DNA from: Methylobacterium sp. WL119
GTDB taxonomy: Bacteria > Pseudomonadota > Alphaproteobacteria > Rhizobiales > Beijerinckiaceae
Length of the DNA stretch: 49,921 nt
Assembly: GCF_008039875.1 (NCBI RefSeq)
Contig: NZ_VRUU01000029.1
Coordinates: 1 to 49,921 of the forward strand
Direction of reading: 5' to 3'
Shown: positions 43,013-49,921 of the stretch, one piece after another
Layout of the letters: each line of letters opens with the position of its first letter
Position numbering within the stretch: the first letter of the stretch is position 1
Notes under the pieces: generated by a model
Database searches by the model: none
Seen by the model: only the letters and a program-made list of their open reading frames with translations
Told to the model about the DNA's origin: nothing
Translations under genes and position numbers: made by a program

Positions 43013-44188
43013 TCAGGGTTTGAGAACGACCTTGATGCAGCTGTCCTGCTTGTCCCGGAACGTCCGGTACATCTCGGGTCCCTTGTCGAGGGAGACCTCG
43101 TGGGTGATGACGAAGGAGGGGTCGATCTGCTCCTCCTCGATCCGGCGCAGGAGATCCGCGGTCCAGCGTTGGACGTGCGTCTGCCCCATCCGGAACGTCA
43201 AACCCTTGTTCATCGCCGCGCCCATCGGGATCTTGTCCGACAGGCCGCCGTAGACGCCCGGGATCGAGATCAGGCCGCCGGGCCGGCACACGTAGATCAT
43301 CTCGCGCAGGACGTGCGGTCGATCGCTTTCCGCCATGAAGACCTGCTTGGCTCGGTCGTAGACGGTATCCGGCATGCTGGGGCTGAGGTGGCTTTCCATG
43401 CCGATGCAGTCGATGCACTTCTCAGGGCCCTCGCCGCCGGTCAGCGCATTCAGCCGCTCGACGACGTCCTCCTCCTCGAAATTGATGGTGATCGCGCCCC
43501 CCGCCTCGGCCATCTCCAGACGCTCCGGCAGGCGGTCGATGGCGACCACCTGCTCGGCGCCGAGCAGGATGGCGGAGCGGATCGTCATCTGGCCGACCGG
43601 TCCGCACCCCCAGATCGCCACGGTGTCGGTGGGCTGGATGTCGGCCTGCACGGCCGCCTGCCAACCGGTTGGGAAGATGTCCGAGAGGAAGAGCAGCTTC
43701 TCGTCGGGAATGCCGTGAGGCACCTTCTGGACGGTCGTATCGGCGAAGGGCACGCGCAGGTACTCGGCCTGACCTCCGGGATAGCCGCCGGTGAGGTGCG
43801 AGTAGCCGAACAAGCCCGCCGTGGTGTGGCCGAAGACCTTGTCGGCGAGGTGCTTCTTACGGTTGCTTTTCTGGCAGACGGAAAAGTACCCGCGCTTGCA
43901 CTGATCGCACTCGCCGCAGACGATGGTGAAAGGTACCACCACCCGGTCGCCTTTCTTCAGCTTGCCGTTGAGGCCGCGCCCGGTCTCCACGACCTCGCCC
44001 ATCGTCTCATGACCCATGACGTCGCCCGGGAGCATGGCGGGGATGAAGTTGTGAAACAGATGCAGATCCGATCCGCAGATCGCGCAGCTCGTGACTTTGA
44101 CGATCAGATCGCGATCCGCTTCGATCTCCGGATCGGTGACGCTGTCGCAGCGAATGTCTTCTTTCCCGTGCCAGACGAGGGCTCGCAT
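43013..44188 (-). CDS. Zinc-dependent alcohol dehydrogenase, formaldehyde-dehydrogenase type, 391 aa
   Basis: Medium-chain dehydrogenase: catalytic zinc ligands in [13 protein letters not shown] and GHETMGEV, structural zinc cysteines in [15 protein letters not shown] (C-x2-C-x2-C-x7-C), and the NAD-binding loop [14 protein letters not shown] near residue 195. The length and the pattern fit the long-chain, glutathione-independent formaldehyde-dehydrogenase-like group. Substrate is unknown. It is 57 bp downstream of a paralogue with the same orientation; the two are about half identical by eye. Confidence 0.85.
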   Translation of the reverse strand: MRALVWHGKEDIRCDSVTDPEIEADRDLIVKVTSCAICGSDLHLFHNFIPAMLPGDVMGHETMGEVVETGRGLNGKLKKGDRVVVPFTIVCGECDQCKRGYFSVCQKSNRKKHLADKVFGHTTAGLFGYSHLTGGYPGGQAEYLRVPFADTTVQKVPHGIPDEKLLFLSDIFPTGWQAAVQADIQPTDTVAIWGCGPVGQMTIRSAILLGAEQVVAIDRLPERLEMAEAGGAITINFEEEDVVERLNALTGGEGPEKCIDCIGMESHLSPSMPDTVYDRAKQVFMAESDRPHVLREMIYVCRPGGLISIPGVYGGLSDKIPMGAAMNKGLTFRMGQTHVQRWTADLLRRIEEEQIDPSFVITHEVSLDKGPEMYRTFRDKQDSCIKVVLKP

Positions 44189-44245
44189 GGTTCGCTCCCG
44201 TGCAAATGCTATGGTGTCGAGGTCTGATGTGCAGCAAAGGCGCCG

Positions 44246-45415
44246 TCAGGGAACGAACACGGAGCGGACGCAGCCGTCCTTCTTGTGTTTGAACATGGCG
44301 TAGCCGCGCGGCGCATCTTCGAGCGAGAAGCGGTGCGTCGCCAGGAACGACGGGTTCAGCTCGCCCTTCTGGGCGTGGGCAAGCAGACGATCCATGTAGG
44401 CCTGCCCGTGCTGCTGGGCCGTGCGAACCGTGAGACCCTTGTTCATGATCGCGCCGACCGGGAACTTGTCCATCACCCCGTAGACCCCCAGGATCGAGAG
44501 GGTTCCGCCTTTCCGGCAGGCCAGGATCGCCTCGCGCAGCGCCTGGCCGCGATCCGTGTGCATGTGGATGAGTTGCTTGGCGCGGTCGTAGGCGTATTGC
44601 AGGCCGGTCCCGTGCGCCTCCATGCCGACGGCGTCGATGCAGGCATCGGGTCCGCGGCCTCCGGTCATCTCCCTGAGCACCTCCAGGACGCTGTCGACGT
44701 CCTCGTAGTTGATGGTATCGGAGCCGACATGCTCGCGCGCCATCCGGAGCCGCTCAGGCAGGCGGTCGATCCCGATCACCCGTTCGGCCCCCATCAGGAA
44801 GGCGCTCCTCTGCGCCATCAGCCCGACGCCGCCGCAGCCCCAGACCGCCACCACGTCGCCGCGCTGGATGTTGCAGAAATCCGCTCCCATGTAGCCGGTC
44901 GGAGCGGCATCGGAGAGGAACAGCACCTGCTCGTCCGGGAGGCCATCCGGCGCCTTGAAGCAGTCGTTGTCGGCGAAGGGGACGCACACGTACTGGGCGT
45001 GCGCCCCGGCATAGCCGCCGAATGCGTGCGTGTAGCCGTAGATGCCCGCGGTCGGGTACCCAAAGACGGGCTCCTGCAGTTCCGGTTTGGGATGGGTGTT
45101 GTCGCACAACGAAAAAAGCTTGTTCTTGCAATACCAGCATTGGCCGCAGGTGATGAACGACGGTACCACGACCCGGTCGCCCTTTTTGACCTTCTTCACC
45201 TCGGGTCCGATCTCCTCGACCACGCCCATGAACTCGTGACCGATCACGTCGCCGGCTTTCATGGTCGGGATGTAGCCGTCGATGAAATGCAGGTCGGAGC
45301 CGCAGGTGGTCGACATGGTGACCCGCAGGATGCAGTCGTGCGGATTGACGATCTCGGGATCCTTGACGGTCTCCACACGCAGGTCGTTGACGCCGTTCCA
45401 GATGAGTGCGCGCAT
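44246..45415 (-). CDS. Zinc-dependent alcohol dehydrogenase, formaldehyde-dehydrogenase type, 389 aa
   Basis: Medium-chain dehydrogenase with catalytic ligands in TCGSDLHFIDGY and GHEFMGVV, structural zinc in CGQCWYCKNKLFSLC, and VAVWGCGGVGLMAQRSA as dinucleotide loop. It is the paralogue of 43013-44188. The ATG at 45415 begins MRALIWNGVNDLRVET, matching the other's start; the open frame continues upstream through the SRPBCC gene and is rejected. It is 14 bp downstream of that gene, so the operon order is SRPBCC, ADH, ADH, membrane protein. Confidence 0.85.
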   Translation of the reverse strand: MRALIWNGVNDLRVETVKDPEIVNPHDCILRVTMSTTCGSDLHFIDGYIPTMKAGDVIGHEFMGVVEEIGPEVKKVKKGDRVVVPSFITCGQCWYCKNKLFSLCDNTHPKPELQEPVFGYPTAGIYGYTHAFGGYAGAHAQYVCVPFADNDCFKAPDGLPDEQVLFLSDAAPTGYMGADFCNIQRGDVVAVWGCGGVGLMAQRSAFLMGAERVIGIDRLPERLRMAREHVGSDTINYEDVDSVLEVLREMTGGRGPDACIDAVGMEAHGTGLQYAYDRAKQLIHMHTDRGQALREAILACRKGGTLSILGVYGVMDKFPVGAIMNKGLTVRTAQQHGQAYMDRLLAHAQKGELNPSFLATHRFSLEDAPRGYAMFKHKKDGCVRSVFVP

Positions 45416-45429
45416 GAAAAGGCTCCTGC

Positions 45430-46170
45430 TCAGCGAGGGTCGGGTCGAGCCGCGGGCTGACGCTCGGTGGTCGGGATCTCGCCGGTCTGGACGAGGGCTT
45501 TGAAGTAGTGGAGCGACTTGCTCGCCAGCGACGCCGGAAGGGTGTCGCCGAGCATCTGGGTGGCGATCCGGCCGAGCATGCCGCCGGGCGGATCGAGGCT
45601 GACGTGCAGAGCCACCACCGTGCCGCGGTTGCCGGCGGCGCGGAAGCGCACCGACACGTCCCGGATCAGGGCATCGTCGCCTTGTGCCTCCCAGCGGAGG
45701 GCTTCGCCGGGCCGGTCGTCCGTCAGGCGCATGTCCCAGGAGCCGAGATCGTGCCCAACGCTCCACCGCGTCTGTCCGTCGCCCGTGGTCTCGACCGTCG
45801 CAAAGGGCGCCATGATCCGCTGCAAGGTCTCGGGCTCGCGCAAACGGCGGTACAATTCATCGGCGGGAACATCCTCGATCGTGATCGAGCGCTCGATCTC
45901 CGGTTTTCGCCAAGCTGCGGACCCTCGGTTCGGATCGCCTCCGGTTCGTCCGCCGGACGCGCTCCGCTGCGCACCGAGCACGCCGATCGCGGCGACGCCG
46001 GCCGCGGCCGCGAGGGCAAGCCCGATGAGGCCCGGGGTGGAAAGACCGCCGGACGCATCCTGTCGGCGTTGCCGACGGCTGGGTCCCAACCACGGGTCCT
46101 CCGCCGCGTGCGTACGCGCTGCCCGCTCGCCCCGCTCCCGTCGGGAGAATCCATCCTGCCCATAGGTCAT
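45430..46170 (-). CDS. SRPBCC (cyclase/dehydrase-like) protein with N-terminal membrane anchor, 246 aa
   Basis: Residues 45-68 are a hydrophobic anchor (GLIGLALAAAAGVAAIGVLG), preceded by a basic, polar region. Residues 90-230 fit the START/SRPBCC fold (ITIEDVPADELYRRLREPET, then VSLDPPGGMLGRIATQMLGD), as in polyketide-cyclase-like proteins. It is the first gene of the four-gene operon. The ligand is not known; it may bind a hydrophobic substrate for the two dehydrogenases, but that is inference. Confidence 0.75.
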   Translation of the reverse strand: MTYGQDGFSRRERGERAARTHAAEDPWLGPSRRQRRQDASGGLSTPGLIGLALAAAAGVAAIGVLGAQRSASGGRTGGDPNRGSAAWRKPEIERSITIEDVPADELYRRLREPETLQRIMAPFATVETTGDGQTRWSVGHDLGSWDMRLTDDRPGEALRWEAQGDDALIRDVSVRFRAAGNRGTVVALHVSLDPPGGMLGRIATQMLGDTLPASLASKSLHYFKALVQTGEIPTTERQPAARPDPR

Positions 46171-46591
46171 GGCGCACCTCGAAAGCGGGGAACGACCCCA
46201 TATCGCGGGTCGAATGGTTGCTGGGTCGCAGATAAGCGTTGTTTATCTTGATCAAAGCTTGTCGAACCTGGACATGTTGAAGATGAATCGAATATTGGGC
46301 GGAACGATCGTGGTGCCCGCTACGAAAAAACTTGCGGCCCTACGCAGCGGAGACGGTTCCGGCCACTCGTTTCTGTTTCCGAGCGCCCCATCCCGAACCA
46401 TGTCGCACCGCGATCCCGATGCGGACGGCGGGTCGGGCGAAGCGCCTTGGCCCGTGAGGGGTTGAGGCCACATCACGCCCGAGATCGACGTTGAGGCGGC
46501 ACGCTCCCAAAATTCTCGGGAGTACCGGCCCGGTCTGAATTCCGGGCCGGTGATCGACGGTGATCGGAGGGAACCTTTGGGCAGAGCTACG
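46171..46591. other. 421-bp gap with terminator-like hairpin
   Basis: It separates the minus-strand operon starting at 46170 from the peptidoglycan-binding gene ending at 46592. No gene is supported. The AT-rich stretch at about 46225-46290 probably holds the operon promoter. The hairpin at 46524-46551 is listed separately. Confidence 0.4.
46524..46551 (-). terminator. Hairpin downstream of the peptidoglycan-binding gene
   Basis: The perfect 10-bp arms ACCGGCCCGG and its complement enclose 8 nt, 41 bp past the stop of the gene ending at 46592. On the minus strand the following sequence is ACTCCCGAGAATTTTGGG, with only a displaced T-run, so it is a weak terminator or a 3' stabilising stem. 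Confidence 0.55.
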
Positions 46592-47746
46592 CTAGCGCGT
46601 GCCCGACGCGTCTTGCGTTTGGCCGCTGCCCTGCCCGGCAGAATTGGCCCGCGTCGGAGTTCCGGCGCCCCCTGCCTGAGAGGTCGATCCGGTCGTCTGC
46701 GGGTTGGGATTACCCGGGGCGTTCGCGTTGGCCGTCATGCCGGCCAGGAACTCGCCGCGCTGCCAGTTCGGCATCCCGACCGAGGCGAGCAGGTTCGTGG
46801 TCAGCGTGCCGGTCGGCTCGAGCCCCTGCGCCTGCTGGAAGTGGGTCGCGGCGATGGTCGTGTCGTTGTTCCAGTTGCCGTCGAGGTGGCCGGCCGCGTA
46901 GCCGCGCAGGTTCAGCACCTGCTGGATCTGGCGCACGCCGTCGGAATTCATCCAGAGCGGCTCGCCGGCGCTGTCCGCACGCTCCAGGGCGATGCGCTGG
47001 TTGTCGACCTGCCGATCACCTCCCGGCCCGGACGCTTGGCTCGGCTGCGGGCGCGCCGCGCCGGCGGCCTGCGGGCCCGTGCCATGCCCGGCCGAGAAGA
47101 TCGGGTCGGTCAGGCCGAGGGCGGCGATCAGGCCGACTTCGAGCCGTCCCGTCGGCTCCAGCCCCTGCGACTGCTGGTAGCTGCGCGCGGCCTGCACGGT
47201 CGCCGGCCCCCATCGGCCGTCCACCTGCCCGGTGTTCCAGCCCTGCTGGTTCAGCGCCTGCTGGATCTGCCTGACGCCGGCCGGGCTGACATGGAGCGGC
47301 GTCCCGCGGCTGTCGGCGCGCTCGACCACGATGCGCTGATTGTCGACCTGCTTGGTTCCCTGGTCGCCGGCCTGGCCGCCGCCCTGGCCGTTGCGTCCAC
47401 CGGCGTTGCCGAGGATGATGTCCTGCTCCAGGCCGAGACCATAGACGAGCGGGATGGTAAGGGACCCGGTCGGCTCCATGTTCTGCGCCTGCTGGAAGCT
47501 TCGCGCCGCCGAGGCGGTCTGCGGGTTCCAACGGCCATCCACGGTGCCCGTGCTGTAGCCCTTCTGGGTCAACGCCTGCTGGACCTGCCGCACGCCCGCC
47601 GAGCTGACGTAGATCTGCGTGCCCTGACCATCCTGCTGGTCCTGGGCCACGCGCTGGTTGCTGACCGCGGATTGTTGAGCCTGAGCATGGCCGCCCGCCA
47701 CGGCGGCGAGGACAGTCGTCGTGAGAAAGAGATGCTTCAGCACCAT
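46592..47746 (-). CDS. Secreted protein with three peptidoglycan-binding-1-type repeats, 384 aa
   Basis: MVLKHLFLTTTVLAAVAGGH is a signal peptide. Three similar modules follow, each with SAGVRQVQQAL-type helix, a GxxxGxxDGRW loop and an FQQAQ helix (about residues 50-110, 165-215, 275-330), the PG_binding_1 pattern. Linkers are Gln/Gly/Asn-rich. No hydrolase domain is present, so it may be a wall- or stress-linked structural protein. The ribosome binding site AGGAGG is six bases before the ATG at 47746. Confidence 0.85.
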   Translation of the reverse strand: MVLKHLFLTTTVLAAVAGGHAQAQQSAVSNQRVAQDQQDGQGTQIYVSSAGVRQVQQALTQKGYSTGTVDGRWNPQTASAARSFQQAQNMEPTGSLTIPLVYGLGLEQDIILGNAGGRNGQGGGQAGDQGTKQVDNQRIVVERADSRGTPLHVSPAGVRQIQQALNQQGWNTGQVDGRWGPATVQAARSYQQSQGLEPTGRLEVGLIAALGLTDPIFSAGHGTGPQAAGAARPQPSQASGPGGDRQVDNQRIALERADSAGEPLWMNSDGVRQIQQVLNLRGYAAGHLDGNWNNDTTIAATHFQQAQGLEPTGTLTTNLLASVGMPNWQRGEFLAGMTANANAPGNPNPQTTGSTSQAGGAGTPTRANSAGQGSGQTQDASGTR

Positions 47747-47776
47747 GATGAACCTCCTTTCATGGACGTAGGGACG

Positions 47777-47801
47777 AACCAGGGCGGCCACGCCCCGTTC
47801 C
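47777..47801 (-). promoter_or_regulatory. Candidate EcfG (general stress) promoter
   Basis: On the minus strand GGAAC (47801-47797) is followed after 16 bp by GGTT (47780-47777), close to the GGAAC-N16-17-CGTT pattern of alphaproteobacterial EcfG promoters, about 30 bp before the start codon at 47746. The -10 has one mismatch (G for C). Confidence 0.5.
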
Positions 47802-47989
47802 TGCGGACGATCCCCTAGGGAACCTCCGATGCTGGCAGGTTTCTCGGGATGGAGGGGTACGACGGCGGGGCACGCGAGGGCCGTGTCCGAAAGGTCCCTA
47901 AGGGAGTGCCCGGATCGTCCTGCGAGGCGAGGCACGTCACACTGCCGGCTGCAGGGGTGGCCCCGCCGCCCTCGACGCGGAGGATCGAC

Positions 47990-48205
47990 GTGAGCGACGG
48001 GCATTTCCAAGCCGACACGGATGCCTGCGCACGCGAGGCTCGGGCGGCCATCGAGGGTGTGCTCGAGCGGCGGTGTCCCGAGCTGAAGATCGCCTTCTGG
48101 ACCGCCGTCGACAGGCACTATCGGCGGGACGCCCCGTCCGGCCCTCGGCAGGGGGCACCCGCAAGCCCGAGCCCCGATCTCCGGGCGCCGACGCAGCCGC
48201 GATAG
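47990..48205 (+). CDS. Small hypothetical protein, 71 aa
   Basis: The GTG at 47990 has an excellent GGAGG six bases upstream. The protein (VSDGHFQADTDACAREARAA, LERRCPELKIAFWTAVDRHY) is helical for about 45 residues with two Cys, then Pro/Ala-rich. The longer open frame to 47849 lacks a ribosome binding site. It precedes the channel-like gene by 100 bp. Function is unknown. Confidence 0.6.
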   Translation: MSDGHFQADTDACAREARAAIEGVLERRCPELKIAFWTAVDRHYRRDAPSGPRQGAPASPSPDLRAPTQPR

Positions 48206-48305
48206 GCATCGTCCTAAGGACGTATCCGCGGAACGACGCCGGCAGCCCCCGATTCGCGATGGGAACGGCGTCCTCGCCACGCAGGGCGGCCCGAAAGGTT
48301 CGCGC

Positions 48306-49391
48306 ATGCTCCCCGTCCTCGAAGGCACGGCCGGCGCCGTCGTGATGGGGATCGTCCTCCTCGACGTCTTCCTCACCGTTCTCTACGCCCGCATCGGCAC
48401 CGGGCTGCTCGCCGAGCGGGCCGCGCATCTCGCGTGGCGCGTCCTGCGCCGCGTCGCGGAGGCGGCCGGCCCGCAACGCGGCATCGTGCTGTCCTTCTGT
48501 GGGCCGACCATCCTCGTGCTCTACGTCCTGCTCTGGGCCGGCGGCCTGACCCTCGGTGCGGGCCTCATCATCCACCCTGGGCTCGGCACTGGAGTCCAGG
48601 CGAGCAGCGGCCCGACGCCGACCAACCTCGTCGCCGCGCTCTATGCGGGGGGCAGCAGCATCGCGATCGTCGGCGCCAGCGACTTCCGGCCGACGACCGA
48701 CGCCTATCGCCTCGTCTATCTGGCGAATTCCCTGGTCGGGATGTCGGTGACCTCGCTGGTCCTGACTTACGTCATGCAGGTCTACGGTGCCCTTCGAGAA
48801 CGCAACGCGCTCGGGCTGCAGCTTCACCTCCTGTCGGGGGAGACGTCCGACGCGGGCGAGATGCTGGCGCGGCTCGGGCCGTGCGGGCAGATCAGCGCCG
48901 GCTACAGCCATCTCGTGGCGCTCGGCGGGGCGATGGGCGCGATGAAGGAGGCGCACCACTTCTATCCGGTGCTGTTCTACTTCCGGTTCCGGCAGCCGTA
49001 CTACTCGGTCTCGGCCCAGGCCCATCTCGTGCTGGACGCGGTATCGTTGATCCGGAGCACGCTCGCGGACGAGAACGCATCTTGGCTGAAGGAGGCTGCG
49101 GCGGTCGAGGCGCTGTGGCGGGTCGCCCGGATGCTGGTCGTCACGCTCGAGACAGCCTTTCTTGCAAGCGATCTCCCCGAGGCGATCCCGACAAGCAGCG
49201 TCGAGCGTCGACGGTGGCGTGCCGATTGGGAGAGGTCGGCCGCCCGGCTCGCCAGAGGAGGCATCGCGGTCGTTCGGGACGAGACGGCTGCTGACGCCTA
49301 CCTCGAACTGCGCGCACGATGGTCCCCGCACATCGCGCGGCTCGCCCTTGCGATGGCCTACCGCCCCACGGACATCGCGGCACACGGATAG
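48306..49391 (+). CDS. Two-TM ion-channel-like membrane protein, 361 aa
   Basis: Four hydrophobic segments lie in the first 165 residues (VVMGIVLLDVFLTVLYARIG, then LVLYVLLWAGGLTLGAGLII and LANSLVGMSVTSLVLTYVMQ). The stretch AALYAGGSSIAIVGASDFRP before the last helix resembles the pore loop of Ion_trans_2 channels, although it lacks the potassium filter TxGYG. A 190-residue cytoplasmic helical domain follows. Its ion selectivity is unknown. The ATG at 48306 gives the natural membrane start. Confidence 0.7.
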   Translation: MLPVLEGTAGAVVMGIVLLDVFLTVLYARIGTGLLAERAAHLAWRVLRRVAEAAGPQRGIVLSFCGPTILVLYVLLWAGGLTLGAGLIIHPGLGTGVQASSGPTPTNLVAALYAGGSSIAIVGASDFRPTTDAYRLVYLANSLVGMSVTSLVLTYVMQVYGALRERNALGLQLHLLSGETSDAGEMLARLGPCGQISAGYSHLVALGGAMGAMKEAHHFYPVLFYFRFRQPYYSVSAQAHLVLDAVSLIRSTLADENASWLKEAAAVEALWRVARMLVVTLETAFLASDLPEAIPTSSVERRRWRADWERSAARLARGGIAVVRDETAADAYLELRARWSPHIARLALAMAYRPTDIAAHG

Positions 49392-49471
49392 GAAACGCCC
49401 TAAGGGTGTGGCCGGATGTGCCTTCGCCGAGGCAGCGGGAGGGTAGGGCCGGCCGTTCCGAAGGAAGCCCG

Positions 49472-49801
49472 ATGAATATCCTCGCCCAAATCACCTCGTT
49501 CGATCCCGTCGTAACTCCGGCGGCTCGTGTGCCGCGGCATTCGCGCGAGGAGGAACATGACAGCGGCCCCTGCACCTTCGCCAGCAGGCTCGCGGGTCTC
49601 ATCCCCCTCACGCTGCAGGATCTGGCGGCGATCGACGGGCTGATCGGTTATGCCCGGCCGGTGGAACGGCACACGATGCTGCTCGATCAGGGATGCGTCG
49701 CTGACCACGCGCTCGTCATCCTCGACGGGTTCGCATGCCGTCACAAGCGGCGCATGTCCGGCCGCCGCCAAATCGTCTCCTTTCTCCTCCCCGGTGTGTA
49801 G
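49472..49801 (+). pseudogene. Crp/Fnr-family regulator, cut by an IS element
   Basis: From ATG 49472 (AAGGAAG upstream) the protein runs through the first part of the cyclic-nucleotide-binding domain: LIPLTLQDLAAIDGLIGYAR and SGRRQIVSFLLPG, close to other Crp/Fnr proteins of this genus. It ends after about 108 residues, where family members continue with about 130 more, including the winged helix. The frame is closed by the first bases of the putative IS21-type left end (V, then TAG). The 3' part would lie beyond the far end of the element. Confidence 0.75.
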
Positions 49802-49921
49802 GGCGGTGACAAAACCATCCACTGGAGCGTCGGCGGGGTGCTGATGCGGCCGGGGTAAAAGCCGGCCAGTGGAGAGGCTTCTCTTTCGGGAGGGGCCCAG
49901 GATGTTTGCCGTGGAAGTCTA
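49797..49921 (+). mobile_element. Left end of a putative IS21-family element (partial)
   Basis: From about 49797 (TGTAGGGCGGTGACAAAACC) the sequence no longer belongs to the crp gene. It has inverted TCCACTGG and CCAGTGGA motifs (about 49819-49826 and 49867-49874) and the run ends in ATG at 49902 with MFAVEV, which I recall as the start of IstA-type IS21 transposases in Methylobacterium and relatives. GAGGGG lies upstream. The rest of the element is outside the window, so the family call is tentative. Confidence 0.6.
49902..49921 (+). CDS. istA: IstA-like transposase, 5' end only
   Basis: Only six codons and two bases are present (MFAVEV...). The start has GAGGGG upstream and matches the remembered N-terminus of IS21 IstA proteins. 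The call depends on the recall and on the context of a disrupted crp gene. Confidence 0.45.

Noticed and set aside
42440..44227. A 595-codon plus-strand frame opposite the membrane protein and dehydrogenase
   Set aside because: Antisense to a gene with intact zinc ligands and dinucleotide loop; no domain in the translation.
1..49921. CRISPR array, tRNA or rRNA genes
   Set aside because: I looked for spaced short repeats, cloverleaf arms (GTTCGA-type T loops) and rRNA signatures and saw none. TTCGAATCC-like strings occur only within coding genes.

Overview
The window is about 50 kb of high-GC DNA that reads as chromosome or megaplasmid of a Methylobacterium-type alphaproteobacterium (Rhizobiales). 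This assignment is an inference. It rests on the codon bias, the many short Methylobacterium-style hypothetical proteins, a DUF6894 protein, a DUF1236 protein, a DUF2934 protein, several Crp/Fnr regulators and a PAS-rich hybrid kinase. No database search was run.

Layout. 1-7.1 kb is an accessory patchwork of small genes, mostly on the minus strand: a 64-aa gene inside a repeat, small helical proteins, a DUF6894-Crp/Fnr pair, a CheB-like remnant and several short secreted proteins. 7.3-10.0 kb is a three-gene operon (NUDIX/NrtR-type regulator, SPFH/band-7 protein, NAD kinase-like protein) behind an AT-rich promoter. 10.1-11.5 kb is a PACE-family efflux gene divergent from a LysR regulator. 11.5-22.4 kb is a dense carbohydrate cluster with nine glycosyltransferases or GT-like proteins and a bifunctional sucrose-phosphate synthase/phosphatase; five plus-strand genes are packed with overlaps or short gaps. 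22.5-25.0 kb holds a membrane/zinc-ribbon gene group and small hypotheticals. 25.5-28.9 kb is an Mfd-like helicase. 29-33 kb holds DUF1236, a single-domain response regulator, two small membrane proteins, a WrbA-like flavoprotein, the second copy of the repeat, and a YdcZ-type DMT transporter.

33.4-35.4 kb is a broken chimera: a cyclic-nucleotide-binding/thioredoxin-reductase-like protein, frameshifted, whose 3' part runs into the C-terminal half of a flagellar FliI-type ATPase. 35.7-37.6 kb is a divergent LysR-pirin pair. 38.2-42.3 kb has an orphan ParD-like antitoxin, a large PAS hybrid histidine kinase and a start-less PAS gene in an AT-rich patch. 42.4-46.2 kb is a four-gene minus-strand operon (SRPBCC protein, two zinc alcohol dehydrogenases of the formaldehyde-dehydrogenase type, membrane protein). 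46.6-49.4 kb has a secreted triple peptidoglycan-binding-repeat protein, a small hypothetical and a two-TM ion-channel-like protein. At the right edge a Crp/Fnr gene is cut by what looks like the left end of an IS21-family element.

The most striking points are: a 262-bp perfect direct repeat at 1 and 32100 whose boundary falls inside two otherwise identical genes, suggesting gene conversion; the TrxR-FliI chimera; the NUDIX-SPFH-NAD kinase operon with degenerate catalytic motifs; and the sucrose/glycosyltransferase cluster. Several genes in the accessory stretches (CheB-like, Rmf-like, TrxR-FliI, PAS, Crp) are decayed or truncated, so the region appears to be recombining and losing genes.
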